The position numbers and the translations under genes were made by a program. Shown piece by piece: positions 1 to 4,365 of a stretch of DNA of 7,439 nucleotides. Every line of letters starts with the position of its first letter. Positions within the stretch are counted from its first letter, which is position 1. Under the pieces are notes generated by a model. It saw only the letters and a list, made by a program, of their open reading frames with translations, was not told where the DNA came from and did not search any database. This DNA comes from DAOTTW01 sp034437615 (GTDB taxonomy: Bacteria; Chloroflexota; Anaerolineae; Aggregatilineales; Phototrophicaceae), in contig DAOTTW010000428.1 in assembly GCA_034437615.1 (NCBI GenBank), forward strand, positions 1-7,439, read 5' to 3'.

Positions 1-893
1 TCGCACCACAACCCCCGGCCAACGCCCCCACGATCTTAGGCGACTACAGGCTAATCGCAGGCAGCCCCGCCATTAGCGCGGGCGATAACACACTAATACC
101 CACCGAAACCAGCATCAACTTCGACTACAACGACGATGGTGATATTGACGTGGGTGGCAACGACGACATCCCCGACTTAGATGGCAACCCGCGTATCGTC
201 GGCACAGTCGATATGGGCGCATATGAACTACCTGCGCTCAGCGGCGGCAGCAGCATCACGGTCACGGGCTTCGATGCTTCGCCGGATCATGTGTTGGGTG
301 GCGAGACAACCATCACCATACAGGTTGAATGGTATGACGGCATAAGGGAACAGCACGCTGCGCCCCAACAGGATAATAACGGGGTGATACAGATTCTGTA
401 TTCACCAGATGCGACGTGCAGCGCCGACGATGTGCACATCTCAACCCTATATGTGACCGAATTGGCCAATAACGACACCGTAAGCGCCAAAGTGACCGTT
501 CCGCGTGAATTGCTGGCAGCACAGGCCGACGAAACGCCGGATATTGGCTACCTGTGCGCCTTTACAGCCTCCCAACTGGACGCAACCAGCAGCATCGACG
601 CCGCATCCGGCAAGCTGATCGTCGCCGACGACATCACCTACTTCCCATACGACACAGACGGCAACGGCCTGGTAACGCCCTCTGATGCAATGGCCGCCAT
701 CAACGCACTTGACACGGCCAACAGCCTGCACGACACGGACGGAAACGGCGTCGTGACGCCATCTGAAGCCATCGACACGCTGCTGATGCTAGGTGAACAG
801 CGCGACGACAGCACGCTTGAAACTGATCTAGCCGACGGGGTAGGGTCACGCCCACAACCCGCTGCGCCCGTGCTGCCTGTGGGTGGCCGCTAA
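1..893 (+). CDS. C-terminal part of secreted choice-of-anchor Q beta-helix protein with dockerin-like end (5' truncated)
   Basis: The frame is open from base 3, so the gene starts upstream of the window; a GTG at 150 is internal. The visible part is 296 residues. Residues 1-75 are the closing part of a choice-of-anchor Q parallel beta-helix: an LIAGSPAISAG motif, then DLDGNPRIVGTVDMGAYE. Residues about 85-210 form a beta-rich segment with a CARDB-like look (YSPDATCSADD) and two cysteines that could form a disulfide. Residues 217-228 and 244-255 are paired calcium-binding loops (DTDGNGLVTPSD and DTDGNGVVTPSE), each followed by a short helix, as in type I dockerins. A polar tail of about 30 residues rich in Pro, Asp and Gly follows. 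There is no LPXTG motif or C-terminal membrane anchor. The protein is probably extracellular, with the dockerin-like pair giving calcium-dependent stability or attachment. The N-terminal function cannot be seen. The module calls are fairly sure; the binding partner is unknown. Confidence 0.85.
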   Translation, partial: APQPPANAPTILGDYRLIAGSPAISAGDNTLIPTETSINFDYNDDGDIDVGGNDDIPDLDGNPRIVGTVDMGAYELPALSGGSSITVTGFDASPDHVLGGETTITIQVEWYDGIREQHAAPQQDNNGVIQILYSPDATCSADDVHISTLYVTELANNDTVSAKVTVPRELLAAQADETPDIGYLCAFTASQLDATSSIDAASGKLIVADDITYFPYDTDGNGLVTPSDAMAAINALDTANSLHDTDGNGVVTPSEAIDTLLMLGEQRDDSTLETDLADGVGSRPQPAAPVLPVGGR

Positions 894-917
894 TTACACA
901 TCACCGCAAATGTAGCT

Positions 918-960
918 ACTCAGGCAGGACCATTCGCGGGCAAAATGGGCCTGGCTGAGT
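918..960. repeat. Long two-step hairpin downstream of the first dockerin gene
   Basis: ACTCAGGCAGG at 918-928 pairs with CCTGGCTGAGT at 950-960 (10 of 11). Inside it, CCATT at 930-934 pairs with AATGG at 944-948, leaving a loop of nine bases. It lies 25 bases after the stop codon, where a terminator could sit, but no T-run follows. The left flank and arm are repeated, with three mismatches in 18, immediately after the large gene at the window end. This is therefore probably a dispersed repeat that may also act as a 3' mRNA structure. Confidence 0.65.
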
Positions 961-973
961 CGTCACCCGCCCC

Positions 974-997
974 GGACACCCCATCGGGTGTCCCTAC
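974..997 (-). repeat. GTAG-hairpin element 1
   Basis: This is a perfect 8-bp stem (GGACACCC with GGGTGTCC) closed by the four-base loop CATC, followed by CTAC. Read on the minus strand it is GTAG, then an 8-bp stem, a 4-base loop and the stem complement. Three other elements in the window have the same geometry but different inner stem bases. Confidence 0.7.
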
Positions 998-1013
998 GGT
1001 TCACAGCGGTTGT

Positions 1014-1037
1014 GTAGGGACGTGCAATGGCACGTCC
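1014..1037 (+). repeat. GTAG-hairpin element 2
   Basis: GTAG is followed by a perfect 8-bp stem (GGACGTGC with GCACGTCC) and the loop AATG. It faces element 1 across a 16-base spacer, so GTCCCTAC and GTAGGGAC form a larger inverted repeat. The geometry is identical to the elements at 974, 2089 and 4177. Confidence 0.7.
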
Positions 1038-1127
1038 GCCGAAGTACCTACCCCTGGAGAGGGGTTTGGGGCGAGGGCTGAGTCGTTACGGTGCCTATAC
1101 GGTCATGAACGAAAGCCCCGGCGGAGC

Positions 1128-1286
1128 CGAGAGGTGTTGCGCGAGATGATCGAAGCTGGACAGGTGACGCCCTATGTGGATAAAATCTTCGATCTGGCGA
1201 AAGTGCCCGCCACCATCCAATACATGCTGGATCGTGAGCACTACACGCAATGCTGTATCAATCGCGAACATCGACGAGGCCATCCC
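1128..1286 (+). pseudogene. Relic of the C-terminus of a medium-chain (zinc-type) alcohol dehydrogenase / quinone oxidoreductase
   Basis: The reading frame encodes a stretch beginning REVLREMIEAGQVTPYVDK and continuing IFDLAKVPATIQYMLDREH. It resembles the end of NAD(P)-dependent MDR-family dehydrogenases, where the family pattern is roughly L-IEAGK-xxPVIDrxypL-xxxPEAxxYLeeGHaRGKVVI. Only about 40-50 residues of a protein normally near 330 remain. The catalytic and Rossmann domains are missing, and the left edge abuts the repeat cluster ending at 1089. The closing GHxxGKVV motif is scrambled: the sequence reads REH, a short insert, then REHRRGHP. There is no stop, and the frame runs straight into the LivG gene. 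It looks like debris from a gene lost by repeat-associated deletion. Recognition is from the motif pattern only. Confidence 0.55.
1276..1279 (+). promoter_or_regulatory. Ribosome binding site of the LivG-type gene
   Basis: GAGG ends seven bases before the ATG at 1287, a normal Shine-Dalgarno distance. Together with the position where ABC-family similarity begins (LAVSNISKDFGG), this selects 1287 over the far upstream in-frame ATG at 945, which lies inside a hairpin. Confidence 0.55.
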
Positions 1287-2027
1287 ATGAGCACAACAGG
1301 TAATACGCAACTAGCGGTGAGCAACATCTCGAAGGATTTCGGCGGCGTGCGGGCTGTGAACGGCGTCAGCTTTCAGATTCAGGGGGCGCAACTGGTCGGC
1401 ATGATCGGCCCAAACGGGGCGGGCAAGACGACGCTGACCAACATGCTGAGCGGCGTGCTGGCCCCCAGCAGCGGCACCATCTACCTCAACGGCCAACGCA
1501 TCGACGGGCTACGGTCATCCAGCGTGGCGCGTGCTGGCCTGGGGCGCACCTTTCAGGTGACGCGGGCGCTGCGCCGCATGACGGTGATGGAAAATATGCT
1601 GGTGCCGGGGCTGGCCATGCAGCCGACAGCCTCCCGTGCTGAATTGCAGGAGCGTGCCGGGGGTATCCTCGAATTTTTGACGCTGGAGCACCTGACGAAC
1701 GAGTATGCGCGGGCGCTGAGTGGTGGCCAGCAAAAGCTGCTGGAATTGGCACGCCTGACGATGCTGGACCCGTCGATTATCATCCTCGATGAGCCGTTCG
1801 CCGGGGTACACCCGCGCCTGCAAGAGAAAATCTACGGCTTTATCTATAAGATGCACGGCGAAGGCAAGTCGATCCTGCTGATTAGCCACGACATGAGCGC
1901 CGTGTTTGAGCTATCCGAGCGCCTGCTGGTGCTGAATTTCGGCATGTTGATTGCCGATGGCAAGCCGCAGGATGTGCGCGAAAACGCGGCGGTGATTGAG
2001 GCGTATCTCGGTGAAGACGAGGCATAA
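1287..2027 (+). CDS. livG: Branched-chain amino acid type ABC transporter ATP-binding protein (LivG family)
   Basis: This 246-residue cytoplasmic ATPase is close to the usual LivG length of about 250. It would hydrolyse ATP to drive uptake of branched-chain amino acids or related compounds through LivH/LivM-type permeases. Walker A is GPNGAGKTT at residues 41-49 (Lys47). The LivG-typical block GLGRTFQVTRALRRMTVMEN follows. The ABC signature LSGGQQ starts at residue 144, Walker B ILDEP has Asp168 and Glu169, and the switch His is His201 in ISHD. The end (a block of LNFGMLIADGKPQDV type, then IEAYLG) is intact, so nothing shows it is inactive. Its usual partners (LivF, LivH, LivM, a binding protein) are absent from the window; it sits alone between two repeat clusters. 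The stop overlaps an ATG (TAATG), a junction typical of coupled operons, but the downstream frame reaches a stop after 33 codons. Substrate is not provable from this subunit. Family confidence is high; current use in the cell is uncertain. Confidence 0.9.
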   Translation: MSTTGNTQLAVSNISKDFGGVRAVNGVSFQIQGAQLVGMIGPNGAGKTTLTNMLSGVLAPSSGTIYLNGQRIDGLRSSSVARAGLGRTFQVTRALRRMTVMENMLVPGLAMQPTASRAELQERAGGILEFLTLEHLTNEYARALSGGQQKLLELARLTMLDPSIIILDEPFAGVHPRLQEKIYGFIYKMHGEGKSILLISHDMSAVFELSERLLVLNFGMLIADGKPQDVRENAAVIEAYLGEDEA

Positions 2028-2059
2028 TGGCTGTTACAGGTACATGGGCAGCAGCACAC

Positions 2060-2082
2060 AAGCGCGTGGTCGTGCGTTTTTT
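2060..2082 (+). terminator. Weak candidate terminator after the LivG-type gene
   Basis: A short imperfect stem (CGCGT at 2063-2067 with GTGCG at 2072-2076, including two G-U pairs, loop GGTC) is followed directly by six T residues at 2077-2082. Position and T-run suit an intrinsic terminator for the gene ending at 2027. The stem is weak, so this is tentative. Confidence 0.3.
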
Positions 2083-2088
2083 CGTGGC

Positions 2089-2112
2089 GGACGCAGCACG
2101 CTGCGTCCCTAC
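2089..2112 (-). repeat. GTAG-hairpin element 3
   Basis: A perfect 8-bp stem (GGACGCAG with CTGCGTCC) encloses the loop CACG and is followed by CTAC. Orientation and geometry match element 1 at 974. The outer GGAC/GTCC pairs are kept while all four inner pairs may change with compensation. Confidence 0.7.
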
Positions 2113-2124
2113 GAACGATGCCCT

Positions 2125-2160
2125 GTAGGGACGCCATAGCCGGACGGTTTAACGTCCGGC
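2125..2160 (+). repeat. GTAGGGAC half-element plus GCCGGACG stem-loop
   Basis: GTAGGGAC at 2125-2132 is not followed by its own stem partner, unlike the other copies. Instead, six bases later, there is a perfect 8-bp stem (GCCGGACG at 2139-2146 with CGTCCGGC at 2153-2160) with a six-base loop GTTTAA. It could be a divergent or rearranged family member, or two different repeats joined. Confidence 0.55.
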
Positions 2161-2201
2161 GACTGAGAATGAGACAGGTACTTGAGTCGTTACGTGTGCG
2201 C

Positions 2202-4040
2202 TTAGGCGAAGCGCTCTGGCATGACCTGCTGCGCCAGTTCACGCTCTTGCTGCACCATGTCGCGCAGCACGTTTAGCCCCTGCTGCCAGAAGTCCGGGTC
2301 CTGCAAATCCACGCCCAGCGTACTCAGCAATACATGCGGATAGTCGCTGTTGCCGGCGCTCAGCACGTCGATGTATTTATCCGCGAAGTCTGCGCCCTGC
2401 TGCTGATAGATGCGATACAGCGCCAGCACCAGCAATTCACCGAAGGCATAAGCATAGACATAGCCCGGCGTGCCGACAAAATGCGGAATCAGCGACCAGC
2501 GCTGTGCATAGGCGTCGGTGATGGTCAGGCTAGCGCCAAACATAGCCTGTAGCTGCGCCATCCACATCGCGCTGTATTGGGCTGCCGTGAGTTCGCCTTG
2601 TTCGCGGCGTGCTGTGTGGTAGGCATCCTCGAAGCGGTTAAAGGCAATCTGCCGGAAGATCGTAGCGGAGGCATCCTCGATTTTGGCGCTAAGCTGCGTC
2701 AGTTGGGCCGCCGGGTCGCTCTCACGGGCCATCAGGCGCTCGAAGGTCAGCATTTCGCCAAAGGTCGAGGCCATTTCAGCGGTTGTCAGGGGCGTGGATT
2801 GATATAGCAGGCCGCTCGTGCGCCCTGCAAGGTACTGATGCACGGTATGCCCCAGTTCATGCGCCAGCGTCATCACATCGCGGATGTTGCCAGTGTGCGT
2901 CATCAGGATGTAGGGATGTGTGCTGGGTGTGCCTGGTGCGCTGAAGGCACCGCTGGCCTTCGCTTTGCGCGGTGCGGCGTGAATCCAGTTATCCGCGAAC
3001 GCCTGCTGCACGATCTCGCCCAGGCGTGGGCTGAAGTTGCTGTAGGTCTCCGTCACGAGGTCGCGTGCAGCCTGCCAGCTTATCTGCTCAGAGTCGGCCA
3101 GATGCAGCGGCGCATACATGTCGTAATCGTACAGCGCCTCATAGCCCAGCAGCCGCCGCTTGATGTCGTAGTGCTCCGCGACGATGCCATAGGAGGCCGT
3201 GACCGCATCCACCAGCGCTTGCACCTGCGCATCGCTGGTCTTGTTGGCCAGATTGCGTGAACTGATCCAGGTGGGGTAGCCGCGCAGCTTATCGACGGTG
3301 GCTTTGTGGCCTGCCAGCGTATTAAAGACGAAAGTCAGTTGCATCCGCAGTGGCTCGAAAGCCTCGTGCAGCGCTTCAGCAGCCGTGCGGCGCACGTCGC
3401 GATCTGCGTCATGGTATTTCGAGATGATTTCGGCTTGCGTCAGGTCGTGGGTTGCGCCTGTTTTGGGGTCCGTATAGGGAATCAGCGTATTGGCGGTGAT
3501 CTTATCGTAGAGGCGCTCGAAGGCCGTTTCGCCGTTCACGCCCAGCGCCAGCAGCATCTTTTCCTCGGCTTCGCTCAGCATGTAGGGCTTGGCGTCGCGT
3601 GCGGCTTCCAGGTAATGCCGATAGTGGGCTAGCGCCGGGTCTTGCAGCAGCGCGTTCACATGCTCGTCGGTTAGCTCCAGCCATTCAAGCTGGAAGAACA
3701 GCAGGTATTGCCTGATTTCCGCGCTGAGTTCGTTGCTCTGCTGCTCCAGGTGGCTATAGGCATCGCTGGATTGGTCCTCTGCGGTGAGCAGTGACGCAAA
3801 ATGCCCGACGCGGCTGGCCTTTTCGTACAGGTTTTCCAGGCGTTGCAGCAGCGTGGCCAGTTCTGCCGCGCCCAACGTCACCACCTGCCCACGATACTGC
3901 CCGGCGAAGGCTAGCGCGTCCTTCTTCAGTGCGTGCATGTCCCGTTGCAGCGCTGGATCATCGACGCCGCCATAGAACACGTTCAGGTCCCACACGACAT
4001 CTTCCGCGCCCGTGCGGTTTTCTTGGATTGCATCCACCAT
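2202..4040 (-). CDS. pepF: M3 family oligoendopeptidase F (thimet-type zinc metallopeptidase)
   Basis: This 612-residue protein is full length for the PepF family (about 600). It has no signal peptide, so it should act in the cytoplasm, cutting short peptides in peptide turnover. The zinc site HELGH is at residues 394-398, with Glu395 as catalytic base. Glu422 in TTAEMASTFGE is the expected third zinc ligand, 28 residues after His394 as in thimet peptidases. The C-terminal substrate-binding segment has His520 (IPHFVGTPGY) and a tyrosine cluster (Tyr527, Tyr529, Tyr531). The N-terminal helical half with the WDLNVFYGG start and the VGHFASLLTAEDQ region is typical. The ATG at 4040 is supported by the strand's AAAGGTGA Shine-Dalgarno seven bases upstream. 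It is transcribed away from the large protease gene and toward LivG. Its leader contains the TATTGGG heptamer array. No defect is seen. Family call is secure; the exact peptide preference is not. Confidence 0.95.
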   Translation of the reverse strand: MVDAIQENRTGAEDVVWDLNVFYGGVDDPALQRDMHALKKDALAFAGQYRGQVVTLGAAELATLLQRLENLYEKASRVGHFASLLTAEDQSSDAYSHLEQQSNELSAEIRQYLLFFQLEWLELTDEHVNALLQDPALAHYRHYLEAARDAKPYMLSEAEEKMLLALGVNGETAFERLYDKITANTLIPYTDPKTGATHDLTQAEIISKYHDADRDVRRTAAEALHEAFEPLRMQLTFVFNTLAGHKATVDKLRGYPTWISSRNLANKTSDAQVQALVDAVTASYGIVAEHYDIKRRLLGYEALYDYDMYAPLHLADSEQISWQAARDLVTETYSNFSPRLGEIVQQAFADNWIHAAPRKAKASGAFSAPGTPSTHPYILMTHTGNIRDVMTLAHELGHTVHQYLAGRTSGLLYQSTPLTTAEMASTFGEMLTFERLMARESDPAAQLTQLSAKIEDASATIFRQIAFNRFEDAYHTARREQGELTAAQYSAMWMAQLQAMFGASLTITDAYAQRWSLIPHFVGTPGYVYAYAFGELLVLALYRIYQQQGADFADKYIDVLSAGNSDYPHVLLSTLGVDLQDPDFWQQGLNVLRDMVQQERELAQQVMPERFA

Positions 4041-4047
4041 GTTTCTG

Positions 4048-4055
4048 TCACCTTT
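4048..4055 (-). promoter_or_regulatory. Ribosome binding site of pepF
   Basis: On the minus strand this reads AAAGGTGA, seven bases before the ATG ending at 4040. It supports that start and shows the heptamer array lies just outside the translation-start signals. Confidence 0.7.
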
Positions 4056-4060
4056 CCATT

Positions 4061-4105
4061 TATTGGGTATTGGGTATTGGGTATTGGGTATTGGGTATTG
4101 GGTAT
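4061..4105. repeat. Tandem heptamer array (TATTGGG), six full copies plus a partial, with G-quadruplex potential
   Basis: TATTGGG is repeated without error from 4061 to 4102, followed by TAT. The plus strand therefore has six GGG runs separated by four-base loops, which satisfies the common G3-N(1-7) quadruplex rule with two spare runs. The plus strand is the template for pepF; the transcript would read CCCAATA repeats. The array ends about 20 bases upstream of the pepF start codon and five bases beyond the base that precedes the AAAGGTGA region. Copy number could change by slippage. Confidence 0.95.
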
Positions 4106-4130
4106 GTTAAGCGTTCTTCAAGCGTATCGT

Positions 4131-4136
4131 ATCATA
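4131..4136 (-). promoter_or_regulatory. Candidate -10 box for pepF
   Basis: The minus strand reads TATGAT here (5 of 6 to TATAAT), inside GTTATGATA, which also occurs in the promoter region of the divergent gene. A convincing -35 at the standard distance is not visible. If real, the heptamer array would lie in the pepF leader transcript. Confidence 0.3.
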
Positions 4137-4145
4137 ACGGACGCC

Positions 4146-4166
4146 GCAGCACGCGCCTAGTGCTGC
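4146..4166. repeat. Small inverted repeat in the divergent control region
   Basis: GCAGCAC at 4146-4152 pairs perfectly with GTGCTGC at 4160-4166 around a seven-base loop. It lies upstream of the pepF -10 candidate and could be an operator or a decayed hairpin repeat; no T-run follows on either strand. Confidence 0.45.
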
Positions 4167-4176
4167 ATAACGTTTT

Positions 4177-4200
4177 GGTCGCAATACATTGCGCCCCTAC
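4177..4200 (-). repeat. GTAG-hairpin element 4
   Basis: GGTCGCAA pairs with TTGCGCCC around TACA, with one mismatched pair out of eight, and is followed by CTAC. Read on the minus strand it is GTAG, stem, 4-base loop, stem complement, as in elements 1-3. It is the only copy in the window that is not paired with an opposing octamer. Confidence 0.65.
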
Positions 4201-4291
4201 GGTGGGTTTTCATCAATCAAACCTTGCTGCGTCCACCCATGAAACGGCATGATGGCCCCCGATTTGAATACGCGCCGGATAATCTTTCGGC

Positions 4292-4320
4292 TTGCAGAAG
4301 CGATACGATGTTATGATAAT
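4292..4320 (+). promoter_or_regulatory. Candidate promoter of the large secreted protease gene
   Basis: TTGCAG (4292-4297) and GATAAT (4315-4320) are 17 bases apart, a standard spacing; the -10 matches 5 of 6 and the -35 only 3 of 6. Transcription would begin near 4327, giving a leader of about 36 bases before the TTG at 4363. That argues against the upstream in-frame ATG at 4249. Confidence 0.4.
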
Positions 4321-4341
4321 GGTAGTGAATCGCATCATAAC
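4310..4341. promoter_or_regulatory. Inverted repeat overlapping the -10 region (possible operator)
   Basis: GTTATGAT (4310-4317) and ATCATAAC (4334-4341) are perfect inverted copies separated by 16 bases, spanning the predicted -10 and start of transcription. A third copy of the octamer is at 4131-4138 in the pepF promoter region. A dimeric regulator site is possible; no known consensus was recognised. Confidence 0.3.
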
Positions 4342-4350
4342 CGAGTAGAA

Positions 4351-4365
4351 AGCAGGTCTATCTTG
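4351..4365 (+). promoter_or_regulatory. Ribosome binding site and TTG start of the large gene
   Basis: AGCAGG at 4351-4356 lies six bases before TTG at 4363. From that TTG the protein begins with two arginines and a hydrophobic signal peptide, the expected form for a secreted protein. The longer form from ATG 4249 would add 38 unremarkable residues encoded by promoter-like sequence. Confidence 0.55.

Larger units (their letters stand above)
974..1089. repeat. Composite hairpin repeat module, copy A
   Basis: This module holds, in order: a hairpin at 974-993 ending in GTCCCTAC (990-997), an inverted GTAGGGAC (1014-1021) that opens a second hairpin (1018-1037), a small CCCCT/AGGGG hairpin (1051-1064), and the motif GAGTCGTTAC (1080-1089). 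The same order and orientation of GTCCCTAC, GTAGGGAC and GAGTCGTTAC recurs at 2105-2193, although the sequence between differs. A variant GAGTCGTCAC lies just before, at 957-966. There is no coding potential with recognisable homology. It is probably a non-autonomous repeat, or nested insertions of REP-like elements. Confidence 0.6.
2089..2193. repeat. Composite hairpin repeat module, copy B
   Basis: The order matches copy A: a hairpin ending in GTCCCTAC (2105-2112), an inverted GTAGGGAC (2125-2132), a further perfect stem-loop (2139-2160), and GAGTCGTTAC (2184-2193). The spacer between the inverted octamers is 12 bases, against 16 in copy A. The distance from GTAGGGAC to GAGTCGTTAC is 51 bases, against 58. 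It fills most of the gap between the convergent LivG and PepF genes and could serve both as a transcription barrier, although no T-runs follow the stems. Confidence 0.6.

Noticed and set aside
150..893. GTG at 150 as the start of the first gene
   Set aside because: The same frame is open to the window edge and the upstream codons encode the conserved GSPAISAG part of the choice-of-anchor Q domain, so the GTG is internal.
945..1286. Treating the frame from ATG 945 as the true N-terminus of a 360-residue ABC protein
   Set aside because: The ATG lies inside a hairpin, the first 60 codons cross repeat elements, the next part resembles an unrelated dehydrogenase end, and a good ribosome site precedes ATG 1287 where ABC similarity begins.
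2027..2128. 33-codon frame overlapping the LivG stop as a small gene
   Set aside because: Much of it is hairpin repeat sequence, the peptide shows no motif, and it ends inside GTAGGGAC. It is discussed only as a possible truncated operon partner.
2139..2160. Perfect GCCGGACG stem as an intrinsic terminator between the convergent genes
   Set aside because: Neither side has a T-run in the right direction, so it is listed as a repeat. A role in termination cannot be excluded but is not supported.
4061..4105. Heptamer array as a CRISPR or telomere-type sequence
   Set aside because: Units are seven bases with no spacers, so it is not CRISPR. One internal array beside a gene start is no evidence for a chromosome end.
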